Assembly: GCA_963580455.1 (NCBI GenBank)
Contig: OY756972.1
Span: 4,851,001 to 4,915,000 of the forward strand
DNA: 64,000 nt
Source of the DNA: Euonymus europaeus
Taxonomy: Eukaryota; Streptophyta; Magnoliopsida; Celastrales; Celastraceae
Direction of reading: 5' to 3'
Part shown: positions 1-11,619 of the stretch, in pieces
Layout of the letters: each line of letters begins with the position of its first letter
Position numbering within the stretch: the first letter of the stretch is position 1
Made by a program: the position numbers and the translations under genes
The notes under the pieces: model-generated
What the model was told of the DNA's origin: nothing
Database searches by the model: none
The model's input: only the letters and a program-made list of their open reading frames with translations

Positions 1-87
1 CATGAAAATTGGGTGTTTATGCAATTGGACCAAACATTTGGGGTTCCATTCCATATTACCGAAAAGAAAAAGGTGTAAACTTTTTAC

Positions 88-1925
88 CTCAAATCTTGAA
101 GGATCAAACTTTTGAGGGTCATTGAAGAATTCTGGATTGTGGTGAATGTTCCTGAACAGAGGCATCACCTTCCAACCTTTTGGGATGCGGTACCCTGTAA
201 CAAATTCCAATGTCAGTAGTGGCTCCTCCAATACTTTTCATTTAGTATACTTGTTTAGTGCAAGTTATTATTACTCTTACCCTTGTATTCAACATCAGCC
301 ACTGCTTCTCTAAAGGTGAAAGATATAATGGTTGCCATTCTCAAGCTCTCCAAAACAACCTGAACAAGTCGACATTTGATTAAAACGTTTAATGCATGGC
401 ATGTGTTTGACGAAATGCGTCTGTGAAACATACCTTGTAAGTAAGAGGCATGTTCCTGGTTTGACTCCAACACAATGGCTTGTCATTCCGTTTTCTAATT
501 GCCTTCTGTTCAGCCTACAAAGAAAAAGCAACCAAAAATTAGTACAAATCTATTGGTGATCTGGTTCACAAAGACAGGACAAATGAGGGTGAGAGTGACT
601 TCTAGACTCCTCCAGGAAATTTTGGCTTGTTGTAAAGAAGTGATCTTTACCTTAACAGCCTCCAGAAGTTTCTGATTGTCATGAAGGTACTTGACAATCC
701 ATGTCATGGCACTGGCTGTTGTGTCTTGTGCCGCGAAAAGAACACCGATAATATTATCCGCAATTTGATCTGCAGTTAGTACTCCTCCTTTCTCATCTTT
801 TGAGTTCAATAGACATCCCAACAGATCCTTCTCAAGTAGCTTCTTCTCCTTCCTCTCACTTATAATGTCACCCAAAATCTTGCTTAGCCTCTGTCTTGCC
901 TATATACAAAAATGAAAACTCTGTTTTAGTAGTCATGATTTGAAGAACAAAATAGTCCGTCCTAGCAACAATTTCTTCTTACCAATAATGCCTTTTTGTA
1001 AGGACTTCTAGGTAAGTTTGTCGGGAAGGAATTGTAGCCTTTATCAACTATGCTATAGTTTTTCTTCAGATCCTCTTTATAGTGGAGCTCTAGATGACCA
1101 AAGATTGCAAGTATACCCACTTCAAAAGAAATCTGCAATGACCCAGAAAGGAACAGAAATCATCAGATGGGTTATGGAACTTCAAAATGTCAAAGGAAAT
1201 GAATAAAATATTGTAAAAGATCCAATAGAATATACAAAGCTATAAGCTAGTTGCTTTTAAGAAAGTGAAAAAAGAAAATAATAAGAAAAGGTGATTGATC
1301 AAATTAATTAACAAACCTTCTTCATTTCTTGAAAGGTATTTACAGTAAGGCCGCCATCCCATTTATCAAAGGCTGAAGCTGATATGGCTTCAATATCTGC
1401 CACCAAATTTCGAATTGATTCAAGGGACAAGGAGCTCTGAACCAGTTTCCTTAGCCGGGTATGGTAGTCCCCTTGGTGAAAAAAGATCGCGGACGGACCG
1501 ATTAGTCTTTCTTTGCTTACTGGGTAAGTTGGCTTGAACAAATGAGCTTGTGTCACTAACACAAACCTTGCAGCCTCAGGACTAGCCAGCATAACACATG
1601 GACAACCCAGAATATGTGTCTTGAAAATCTCTCCATACCTAAATCAATTAAACCCACCATATTAAATCTTGTGCTCCAAAGAGTAGTTTTCAAAAAGGAC
1701 TAAAGAGATGACAGAATCAATGAGGTACCTTTTCTGTTTTGCAGCAAAGAAGACATTTGGGTCTTGTGAATAGAGTAAAAGTGTTTCACCTATGTATGGC
1801 CAACCCAATGAACCTGGAGGGAGCCTACCTCTTTGGTTGGAGTCTTTCTGGTTTCTTGTTTTGATGAAATAAAAGAATAGAGCGAGCAGAAACAGGAGGA
1901 CATAAACAAGAGCTCGTAATTCCAT
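88..1925 (-). CDS. CYP707A: Abscisic acid 8'-hydroxylase, CYP707A cytochrome P450 (3' end off the left edge)
   Basis: Microsomal P450 that starts abscisic acid breakdown by 8'-hydroxylation. Exons read on the minus strand: 1925-1729, 1638-1317, 1132-983, 899-651, 514-434, 359-281 and 194-88. All have GT-AG borders and the phases join without a stop, giving 395 codons. The start at 1925 gives a hydrophobic N-terminal anchor (residues about 2-20), followed by the proline-rich hinge RLPPGSLGWPYIGETL. The I-helix reads FAAQDTTASAMTWI and the K-helix ExxR reads ESLR. CYP707A proteins are usually about 460-480 residues, so the missing part should hold the heme-binding cysteine loop. The exon that follows 88 is not visible; bases 1-87 look like intron. 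The gene looks intact as far as it can be seen. The family is clear from the exon pattern and motifs. The subfamily member (A1 to A4) cannot be told. Confidence 0.93.
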
Positions 1926-3002
1926 CTCTTTGGGAGTATATACGAGCTTTGTAGTAAAATGCAGGATTTGGTTCTCTGAGTCATTCCAATGGGGGATTAG
2001 TTCGAGATTTATAAGAGAAACCTTGACGGATGAAGACAAAAAAGGACAAGTGTCACCACCACAACACCACTTTTACCCGCGGTTTTAACTGGGGGAAATA
2101 CATATAAAAAAAAACTGTGGCTGAAACGGATGTTTTCACACTCTTGAATGTCTGTTGGTGATTCACACGTGGCTGATATGTTAGAAATAAAAAAACTAAT
2201 ACTTTCATCTTCGATAAAGATTTGATAAAGTGATTTTTATTTTAAAATTATCTTAATAATATGTGTCATTTATTTATTGGGTTGGGTAGTCTTAATGAAG
2301 GTTATATTAGGAAAAACAATTAAATTGATTATTTTAATCATATTAATTGAATTTTTTTAATCTATGTAAAAAAGAAACAAACCTATAAGATAGGGATGGA
2401 GAGAGTGATAAAAATTACACGTCAGACAATTAATCTCACGACAACTGCATTGTAACGGGTCAGACAATTAATCTCACGACAACTGCATTGTAACGGAACA
2501 GAGGTTCACGAACTTGTTTAACCTATTATTTTATATACTGGGGCTTATTTAGTCCAAAACAAAGTTGAAAATTTTAATAAATCATTTTTTCAAGTACAGA
2601 GACTATTGAGTTACCTCTCCCTTATTATTACCCTAATAAAAGCAAGAACTCAAATAAAACAAATAGTTGTGAAAATAGAGTTTTCTAGGAATTTGAAGAA
2701 GAAAAAGAAAAACAGAGAAGACAATTAATCACACATTAATTATATGGTAGTTTGGGTAGATGACCTAGAAAATTAAGCCACCGCCCTCATTTCACAGCAT
2801 CCGTAGAAACAACTAGCAAATTCTTCTTTGACTTAGAGTCTCTTAACTTGTCCGTGAGGGAAAAAAGAAAAAAAAAGAAATCGAAAGAACACAAAAGAAT
2901 ATTTTTAGACAGTGTAGGCACCTCATTAATACGTACATAACGTCAAACTTGTCATTCTGCTCATCCTATTCAGACTTCTCATGCTGAATCTAAAACGAGA
3001 AA
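1926..3002. other. CYP707A upstream region
   Basis: AT-rich DNA upstream of the CYP707A start. I see no gene. It holds the perfect 38-bp tandem duplication listed separately. No cis-element could be assigned with confidence. Confidence 0.6.
2421..2496. repeat. Perfect 38-bp tandem duplication
   Basis: Two identical 38-bp copies lie end to end at 2421-2458 and 2459-2496. Each begins GTCAGACAATTAATCTCACG. They sit about 500-570 bp upstream of the CYP707A start codon. The lack of any mismatch suggests a recent duplication. Confidence 0.95.
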
Positions 3003-4582
3003 AATAATATGCAGAGTCAGAAACATGATGGAAGCGAACATGAAATTTATTATTGGGGAGGATAATATAAATATGTGTTCGGACAATTGGCTACAAGAGA
3101 GCCCCATAGCCAACCTCATTCTAATTGATCCAAATTAACCTTTTTATTAAATTTTTTTTTTCTAAACAACTCTTGGGCTGTTCAGAAATTGAGACAAATA
3201 CTTGCTCAACAAATTGTGGATACTATCTTAAGTGATAATGTTGTTGTGAACCACTATGAAGATAACTTAATATGGTGCAAAAATGTTTCTACCATTTTAT
3301 CTGTGAAATCAACATGGGAACATGTAAGGCAATGTCATGTGTAATGTGTTCATTCCTACATATGAATTAATTTGGCATGACTTAATTCCTGTAAAAGTTT
3401 CCATTTTCATGTGGAAAGTTTTAAGAAATGTTCTTGTTGTCGATGATAACATTAGGAAAAAAGGCATTCATATTGTTTCTAAATGTAACTGCTACATGGA
3501 TTTGAATTCGAGTTTAGAAACTATCCAACATTTGTTTGTTCAAAGCACTATCACTATGTATGTTTGGAACTTCTTTTATAATGTTATTGGGGTGTCTTAT
3601 AAGATTCACAAAATAGTGGAATATCAAAAACAAAAAGTCAATGGTTGGTATTTTAGTTAGTTTGATAACTGTTTACATTTGCTGGAGCATTTGGAAGGCT
3701 AGAAACACTGGTAGCTATGAAGATGACCGTCTATCTGGAAATTGGATCATTGAGGACGTAATTGACCAAATTGCGACACAATTCAAGAGTAAAGATAAGA
3801 ATTACTTGTTTCTTAAAGATTCATTTATTAGTCAACTCTTCAGCATTCCTTTGCTTCAGAAATAAACATGTATGACCACCTTTCTTTATTGGAATTCCCT
3901 TCCCCATTTTAAAATAAAATGTGATGGGACTTGGGAGTGCTATGCACAATCCTGGTGATTTTGGCGGAGGTGATATTATTTGAAATAACTCTGGTAAGTT
4001 TCTAGCTAGTTTCTCTAAATTTTATGATCACAACTCTATCACTAATGCTGAAATGCAAGCTATTTTTGATGGGATCAGGCTTTGAGCTTAGGATATTCAA
4101 CCTTCATTAACGAATCTGATTCTTTGATTGTCGTTAATGTTCTATCTGATAGTTTTAAATGTCTATGGCGATTGATGTATCTTAAAAGAAGAATTCAAAC
4201 TGTGTGGTCTAATTTACAAATCTAGTTTATTCATGCCTATAGAGAAGTTAATTATAGTGCTTATGTTTTGGCTTCCATGACTTATTCTAAAAATTCTCAT
4301 ATTTTTCACAGGTATGAGGATCTCCCTACCAAAGTTCGAGGTCTCATTCAAATGGATAACATGCATATCCCTGGAATCAAATTTAGGAAATAACCCGTTC
4401 TTATGTTTTTTTATCTGTTTGGCTTCATGGAATATATTTATCTATGTTTTCTCAACTGTTGTTCTTTTATTTCTCTTTAATGAGTACGGTGCTATGTCCT
4501 CTCATTGTGAACCCTAAAAAAAGGGCTTTTATTTTCCCATCATGATATAAAATATCCTATTTCTTAAAATAAAAAAAAAAAG
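3003..4582 (+). mobile_element. Decayed LINE (L1-like) 3' fragment: zinc-binding and RNase H regions plus poly(A)
   Basis: The plus strand carries broken reading frames of the C-terminal half of a plant non-LTR retrotransposon. About 3003-3330 encodes a linker of the type seen before the zinc-binding region (for example FIIGEDNINM and DNWLQESPIANLI). The open stretch 3337-3660 matches the reverse-transcriptase zinc-binding domain (IWHDLIPVKVSIFMWKVLRN, then CNC...ETIQHLF). From about 3910 an RNase H domain follows in shifting frames (TNAEMQAIFDG, ESDSLIVVNVLSD, REVNYSAYVLASM). The element ends in an A-rich tail near 4567-4582. Stops and frameshifts are frequent, so it is dead. The catalytic reverse-transcriptase part is missing, as is usual for 5'-truncated LINEs. 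The left border is approximate and I did not find a target duplication. Confidence 0.8.
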
Positions 4583-5726
4583 CCTTTGAAAATTGTTTGT
4601 GCATGTCTCCTGAACAATAATCAATTGGTATTGCATTGCGAAGAGAATCTTATTGAAGATTGCTTGAATTGTAGAAGTAACATCATACCTAACCCCCTGT
4701 CCAAATCAAAAGTAGGAATGTAAATGGAGTGGGGAACCAGGGACCTTTTTTTTAACAATAGATTCGAACCAAAAACAACATTAATAAAGAATCAAGAACA
4801 CAATGATTTACGTGAAAAACTCTTAAAGGGAAAAATCACGGGCATAGAGAAAAAAATTCACTATGTGGAGAAAACAGTTAAACATGTACAAGAGATATTT
4901 GAGTGACGGCTTTACAACGAGTAAATACTAGCCGAAACCCTAATCATAAAAGGTCCATACAGCGGGGGCCATCATAGACTCCAAAAAAATTCCCAAAAAA
5001 TTCTTCATCAAAAATTTGTCACACCGCAAACTTTTCGAATCAGACCAAATTAAATTCGGGTCACAAACTATAACATCTTTACCCGTCTTTGTATTTGTTA
5101 TATGAATTCATTATCCGTTCCTTTTAAAATACTAGTTGAATATTTTAATCTTCGCCCATATTCTCGTATCCGTCGGGATGGGGGAACAAATTCCCAACTT
5201 GTCAATTATAATTGTGTCGACTTTACTAAGTGTAAAACTAAATAAATTAAAAGTAAAACATAAATATATATATATATATATATATGTGAAATATATATAT
5301 ATATATATATCAAAGTTTATCGAATAAATAATAACATATAGGGGTACATGCTGGTTGAAATCCCAAAAATCCATACCGATAAACGTTGGGTCCGACGCAC
5401 ATGTATTGAACGCGATCAAGCAAGTTGCACGCACACACACATATATGAATCATATGCGTAATATGAGTCGACACCAATGTAAACTAGTGCTATATATGTC
5501 GATGGAGTAGGCTAGGGTTTATAAGGTGTGAATGAGCAATCCATTTTCACCAAAGTTGAGAGAGGATTAAGGGACGTGGCATTGTTCACATTTGTTATTC
5601 TCCTTGTTTTGCCACCAAAAAAAAAAAAGAGAGCTTAGTCGATTGATTGATTGGATTCTCATAATCAAAAATTTGAATGATTGAATCCAAATTGACTAAG
5701 TTATTTTTATCGAGTTCATAGCTCAA
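4583..5726. other. Intergenic AT-rich stretch
   Basis: No gene seen. It holds the two TA microsatellite tracts near 5264-5310 and short spurious open frames only. Confidence 0.5.
5264..5310. repeat. (TA)n microsatellite, two tracts
   Basis: Two TA dinucleotide runs at about 5264-5285 and 5291-5310 are separated by a few bases (GTGAA). Confidence 0.95.
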
Positions 5727-7045
5727 TTAGGCTCCAAAAATTATTTCGATTTTAACCTCCTATAGATGTGTCATGCGAGATATCTATTAATTATGAACAC
5801 AAATATATCATCTCCTAAACATCCATCACTTCAAATGGATGCATATGGAGATTAAAATGCAGCTAACAAATTGAGGGACCAAACACTTTTTTCTTAAGAA
5901 CTATTACGGCCCATTATAATCTTATGTATTCTAACGATTGAATAAACACATACTAAAGAGAGAGAGAGAAAAAAATGTAGAGGTTGGAATTTTTAATTTA
6001 TTTTGTTCCTCGTCATCATTTTTGCCGCACATGTGAACATGCGATCTAGTGATAGCGTTAAAAAAACTAATTTAAAATTAAAGGTAAATAAAATTTTGTC
6101 ATAAAAATTGGCAACAAAATAATATGATTTCACTTTATTGAGCGAATCTGTAAGGCTATGATTGACATGAGAGTTGGGAGGGGTTGGGGGATATTTTTGT
6201 GAGTGAACACCTCCCAACCCCCCTCATTTTGAGGAGTTGAAAAAAGGGGTGTTCATCCCAAACAAGGATTCGGAGGGGCTCGCGAACGCTTCTCAACATC
6301 TCTCTCAAGCAGTCCTTAAAGGACAGTGACATTGGATACTATAGACTCTAAATATTGTCCTCTATTTTAACCCCAAATACATACATCACATGAGATATCC
6401 ATTGATTATGACCACTAAAATGAAGGTAAGAAATTGGGGGACGAAACATTTGTTCTTGACAACTATTATGGTCCATTATAATCTCATATGCAATAACATT
6501 TGACTAGAAAAGAGAGGAATCTTTAATTTATTTTGTTCCTCATCATCATTTGTGCTGCACAGGATTACATCCAATCATATAGTTAAACAAATTAATTTAA
6601 AATTAAATGTTAAGAAAACTTTTCCGATGAAAATTTTCAAGAAAATAATGTGATTTTTCTTTTTTGAGATAATCTTTAGACCCTAAAAATTGTCTCCTAT
6701 TTTAATTCCAAATACATATATCGCGTGAGCTATTCATTGATTATGAAAATAGAAATAAATTTTTCTAAATACTCAACGCTCCGAATTAATGGATGAGAAT
6801 TAAAATGAAGGTACAAAATAGGGGGCAAAATATTTTTCTTAACAATTAACTATCATGGTCCCAAAAAAAATATGGTTTGGAGATTTGGAATCGTTAATTT
6901 ATTAGTTCCTCGTCCTCGTTTGTGTCGTACAGATAAACATGTGATTCAATGATCCGAGATTGAAAGAAAAGTTTTTGTGATCAGAATTTCAAACAAAAAT
7001 CGTCAAAATAATGTGATTTCAATCCGTTGAGAGAATCTTTAAAGG
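5727..7045. repeat. Three diverged copies of a 330-600 bp repeat unit
   Basis: The same order of motifs recurs three times. A phrase like CTCCAAAAATTAT...CCTCTATTTTAACCCC and a 'catgagatatccattgattatga' phrase starts near 5727, 6337 and 6668. Each is followed by a 'ggtccattataatctcat' phrase, then 'aatttattttgttcctcatcatc', then a phrase ending 'aaataatgtgattt'. The units differ by many substitutions and indels, so the array is old. The phrase TTTAAAGGACAGTG occurs at both about 6316 and 7037. No coding frame runs through it. It may be a decayed tandem of a non-coding transposon. Confidence 0.7.
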
Positions 7046-8564
7046 ACAGTGGCATCCAGCTCAGACGGTGCGAAGTCCGAACACTATATGGATCGCCGGT
7101 CTTCCAGTTTCTGATCGGATTGCATTCACTCAAATTTTGGATTCCGGCAGGACCCATTGATGTCTGTTTTGTACGGAAAACGTGGAAGTATCCTGATCAT
7201 GGGACCACAAACCAAACCATTCGACGAACTTAACCCAATCGCAAGGCCACTATCTATATTCCATCTAACTGGATTGTGAAACTTGTCAGAATCCTGGTGG
7301 TCTATTTCCAGAGCCTTCGGATACGAGATAACGGGGAGGCCCCTGAGTTGGAGCCCACAATGAGAATCTTTTGTCTGACACGCGTGGCTTTTGGTCCGCA
7401 CGTGCGCCCCAATCTTAGATTTACTGTTTTTTTTAGGCAAGAAATAACAAGGATTACAAACCGCAACAATCAAACCCAAAAGCTATGAGCAGGGGATTAC
7501 ACCCGGCATCCAATCAAACTTGAAAATCAAAATATGGAACTGACAATGCTGCCCGAAAGTCTCAAAGCAACATTGCGAATCTCATACCATAGCCACTCAA
7601 CCAGAGGAGAAGGCAGGAGAATATTCTGATTTTTTTTTTAATTTTGTTTTCTGTCACTTTTTTCCCCTTCTTCATTGTATCTATCAGATTCTTCATGCTC
7701 AATGGTCATCTTGCACGGTTGGACCATCAGTCTAGAGTACTTTATTATTATGTCATTAATACTATGTTTTCTTTCCATATATTAGGTTACTCGCAAACTT
7801 AACAGTGTGGATATCAGCGGAAAATGAAAATATGAAACGAAAATGTTAGGTATCTCAACAAAAAAATATTTCGTGAGTGTTCCAATAGAGACATTGTCCA
7901 TGAATTTAAATTTCAAATTCTGAATTTATCTCTATATCTTATGATGTATGTGCTATCATGCACATAGGATTATGAAGACTTTAGAATATTTTATCGAAGA
8001 AAAGTATAGTCACCGATCCCTTGTGCTCGATCTATCATGAAGCATCCGAAAACAAGTCTCCTAAGTATTTTGTCTCAAGTTAAAGTAATAAAATTATCTC
8101 TAGTTCTTATTATTTTAACATTATTCTCATAGTTTTGCGAGGGGGATGAACATACTGTGTACCAACCCTAAGCACTCTCGAAAAACTATAATGATTACTA
8201 TATATATAAGAAATCAAAGATCCTGGGATTCTATAGAATCAAAGAGGCTGCCACGTCAAATAATGCATGAGAATCAAATAGGGTATATTTGTATATATAA
8301 TGTTGGTCAATGTCTCTATCATTCCCACGTCGTGTTTCCCACTAACATCACATGGCTAACAATACTATATTTAGACAATGTACCTGCGATTTCTGTCTGA
8401 TCATTTTAGGTTGATACCGATATCAACGTAGACAATCATGCATGGTACGAATTCTGACTCACACGTGTCGACTTCTGCTTCTCCTTTATATGACACCTGT
8501 TTGATTTCCTTGACAAGCAAATCTCGGCTAAGGGGCAGGTGTCCTCCTCTCACACATATAGATT
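7046..8564. other. Intergenic, no gene recognised
   Basis: Contains a 117-codon minus-strand open frame (7126-7479) with no recognisable domain, and a somewhat GC-richer stretch around 7040-7420. I see no splice-consistent gene or transposon ends. Confidence 0.5.
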
Positions 8565-8913
8565 GAGGAATTTTTGTATGCGCATTTAGAATGTGTACTT
8601 AAAAGTATTCATAATTTTTTGGAATTGTAGATATTATAAAAAAATTGAAAATTTTAGATGAATTTTTTATCGATTTTACGAATTCAATGATATTTTTTGT
8701 TTAAAATAAAATAAATTTGAACATAAAAAATGCATGATAATGATAAACCGTTTGATATAAAACACAAAATATTCGATACACTTTTCAAGTTGCATTTTAT
8801 TTTTGTTCCTAAAACTGATCAAAAGAAAATTGTAATTTTGCAATTTTTTTAAAAAATGTCTTCAACACCAAAAAATTAAGTGCACATTTTAAGCACACAT
8901 GCGAAAATTCCTC
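8565..8913. mobile_element. MITE with about 36-bp terminal inverted repeats
   Basis: The left end begins GAGGAATTTTTGTATGCGCA and the reverse complement of the right end begins GAGGAATTTTCGCATGTGTG. Over about 36 bp the ends differ at roughly six positions. The 349-bp interior is AT-rich and non-coding. The flanks show no obvious target duplication, so the superfamily is undetermined. Confidence 0.75.
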
Positions 8914-9162
8914 TGTATACGTGATATACATATGTATGTGTGTGTGTATATATACTTATATATTCAAGACGCTTGCACGTAGTATATATTGTACATGAAA
9001 CATATAGCTATGTGTGTTTTTCAGTCATTTTATTGATCATTATTGCAAAAAAAAACTCTGACTATTGTTAACTTATGATCTTCTCTCATATCTTATCTCT
9101 GGCTCTGAGTGGGCCATCTCAAAATACTAGCAAATATATGTTTGCTAGAGGCATCACGTAGC

Positions 9163-9179
9163 TATATATATATATATAT
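9163..9179. repeat. (TA)n microsatellite
   Basis: Short uninterrupted TA run. Confidence 0.9.
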
Positions 9180-9520
9180 TATCTGCAAAAGGTATAGGAA
9201 ACAGAGATTTGCTATCATATGCATCATCAAAAGATTTGAGGAAAGATGGATATCAACTTTGTTAATACCATTTTGTCTTTTCCTTTCCTACGCGTGCAAC
9301 TGCCACTACTTTTTTTGATTATGTTATTTAATTAGGTCACAGTTACTATTTGTTCCACGACATTTTTTTTAATCACCTGCAGTCGTTTTTATCTGCACCA
9401 GATTCGATGATTAGATGAGTGTTGATCCATAAACATGTTCTCGTATAGAAAGTAAGAAACTGTTGATGTTTATATATTTAAAAGAATTGTTTTCATGTAT
9501 CACAGAATCAGGATAGTTAA

Positions 9521-9548
9521 AAGAAGAAGAAGAAGAAGAAGAAGAAAG
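9521..9548. repeat. (GAA)n microsatellite abutting a copia insertion
   Basis: A GAA trinucleotide run whose last five bases, GAAAG (9544-9548), form the left target duplication of the element at 9549-11614. Confidence 0.9.
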
Positions 9549-9820
9549 TGATATGATTTGTTGTTTGCAGATAATAGGCAAGAAGAAGAGAGATGTAAGA
9601 GCAGAGATGAGAAGAAGAATAAGACTCTGATATTCAAAATCTTAAAGTTCAATCTCTACACAGAAGTTGAGTTTTAAAGAATACAAATTCAAGCCAACGG
9701 TCACTGAAAAACAACATGAGTTTTCATACATGTACATCTCCTTCAACCTGGAGAATCAAACACGTAGAACTTAGGTTTCTTCCGTGCATTGAATCTGATT
9801 TCTCATCCATGCATTCTAAG
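9549..9820 (-). repeat. 3' LTR of the deleted copia element
   Basis: Shares its start (TGATATGATTTGTTGTTTGC against TGATATAATTTGTTATTTGC in the other LTR) and its end (near 'catccatgcattcta') with the right LTR. It lacks about 165 bp that the right LTR has between its 'ggtcac' and 'aaacaaca' phrases. The inner border is approximate. Confidence 0.85.
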
Positions 9821-9839
9821 AAACGAAAGCATGTCCTAA

Positions 9840-10700
9840 TTTGATGCAATATGCGGTTACTGATCTTCTTATATCTGAGAAAGCTGCCCAGTCTGAATCG
9901 CAATAAACTTTAACTTGAAGATTGCTAGTAGCAGAATAAAAAAAAAGTATACTCTAGAGCGACTTTGATGTATCTAAGAATTATGTGTGCAGCATTCAAG
10001 TGCATATCCGTAGTATTTTGCATGAACCGGCTCAAGTGATTAACCATATAACTAATATCATGTCTTGTAATTTTTAAGTACATTAGTCTACCTATGATTC
10101 TTCTAAACTGTAAAGGATTAGTTAATAAGATTCCTGTTTTGTTGGATAGTTAGTGCTTGTGTTTATAGGAGAATGTGTTAATTTTGCATTTTCAAAACCA
10201 GCATCATTTAAAAAATCTGATGCATATTTCTTTTGAGATAAAAAGTATCCTGTTTGTGTTTTATGAACCTCTATGCCTAGAAAGAATTTTAAGACCCTAA
10301 GTCTTTTATCTTAAAACAAGACACTATGTATTGTTTAATTTTGTTGATAAGATGAATGTTTTTCCCTCCTATTGCCTTATCATCTACATCTAATAATAGG
10401 TGACTATGTCTGTATTTTTCTTGCAAAAGAACATAGAATAATCAAATTTTCTTTCTTTGAATAAAACCAAAATTTAACAAAGCTGTCTTACATTTGACAT
10501 TCCATTGATGTGAGCCTATTTTAATCCGTAAATAGATTTATTTAATTTGCGAATAAGATTACTTTTATCTTGTTTAAAACTTGGTGGAGGTTTCATGTTA
10601 ACCTCTTCTTCTAAATCACTATTTAGAAATCCATTATGCACATCTAAATGATGAATTATCAATTATTCATAAACAGTGCTAGAGCTAAGAACAACCTAAT
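9840..10700 (-). pseudogene. copia reverse transcriptase / RNase H remains
   Basis: Broken minus-strand frames carry typical late copia polyprotein phrases: FLGIEVHKTQTGYFLSQKKY near 10220-10290, RLMYLKITRHDISYMVNHL near 10040-10100 and VYCDSDWAAF near 9900. Several stops and frameshifts interrupt them. Confidence 0.7.
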
Positions 10701-10779
10701 GTGGTAATCTTAACTACAGGAGCAAAAGTCTCTCTATAATCAAAATATTCACTTTGATTGAACCTTGAGCAACTAACCT

Positions 10780-11100
10780 AGCTTTATTTCTTGCTTGTAA
10801 AGTTGTTTGGAACTTGGAACTCCAGAGCTGATAATTTGAGCCATTTAGCTCTAAAGTAACCAACAACTTTGTGATTGAAAAATCATTGGTGACAAAGTTG
10901 TAGGGATTTGCATATGGATTATTTGATTTTGAATTATTTTCTCGTGGTTGTGGAGGTGGCTGGTAAAATGGTGGAAGGGACGAAATGGATGTTGCTAGCA
11001 GAAGAGGTGGAAAAGAAGAAGGTCTAATGGTGTTTGTACCAGCAACACTAGATTGAGGTAAATTATTCAGACATTTTATATAAGCAATAGCTTCATTCAA
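10780..11100 (-). pseudogene. copia gag start joined to reverse-transcriptase residues by internal deletion
   Basis: A single open frame on the minus strand reads a gag-like N-terminus (LVTLELNGSNYQLWSSKFQT) and then, without a break, NKARLVAQG, which belongs to the copia reverse-transcriptase fingers region. In complete copia elements these parts lie more than 2 kb apart. The join is therefore an in-frame deletion of the rest of gag, protease, integrase and the start of reverse transcriptase. It is a relic with no expected function. Confidence 0.75.
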
Positions 11101-11168
11101 AGCTTGTGAGACCCGTAAGAATTATGCTAGATCTACATTTGAAGGAGTCATTTACGACTCCGATACCA

Positions 11169-11614
11169 TGATATAATTTGTTATTTGCAGATAATTGAGG
11201 CAAGAAGAAGTGAGATCAAGAAGAGAGATGTAAGAGCATAGATGAGAAGGAGAATAAGACTCTGAACATTGTATTAAACTTCAATCTACACAAAAGTCGA
11301 GTTTTTAAAGAATACAATATTCAAACCAATGGTCACGGGATGATGAATGATGTGACTTTGAACAGTTAAAAATAAAGTAAATAATTCAGATAAATCTAAT
11401 ATTTGACTTTAATAACTAAAGCGCTAAACGGCACCGCATAAAAGACAATGACACATTGCTATGGTTAATGATACAGTGCGTGTAGAAGTTGAAGAGAAAC
11501 AACACGAGTTGTCATACACGCACATCTCTAACCTTGAGAGTCAAACACCCAGAACGTAGGTTTCAAGGTTTCATCCGTGCAATGAATCTGATTTCTCATC
11601 CATACATTCTGACA
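11169..11614 (-). repeat. 5' LTR of the deleted copia element
   Basis: 446 bp, with TG...CA ends when read on the minus strand. The primer-binding site lies immediately inside at about 11156-11168, and the target duplication GAAAG follows at 11615-11619. It is longer than its partner by about 165 bp. Confidence 0.88.
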
Positions 11615-11619
11615 GAAAG

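Larger units (their letters stand above)
9549..11614 (-). mobile_element. Deleted Ty1/copia retrotransposon (whole element)
   Basis: Two related LTRs bracket a remnant coding region, and the 5-bp duplication GAAAG lies outside both ends (9544-9548 and 11615-11619). The element runs on the minus strand: a primer-binding site (TGGTATCGGAGTC) lies directly inside the right LTR at about 11156-11168. Reverse-transcriptase and RNase H remains lie at about 9840-10700 in broken frames, and a gag start lies at about 10800-11100. Protease, integrase and much of the reverse transcriptase are missing, so the element is 2066 bp and cannot move by itself. Confidence 0.9.

Noticed and set aside
7126..7479. 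117-codon minus-strand open frame as a gene
   Set aside because: No domain, no splice partner and no conserved-looking composition; it overlaps two other random frames.
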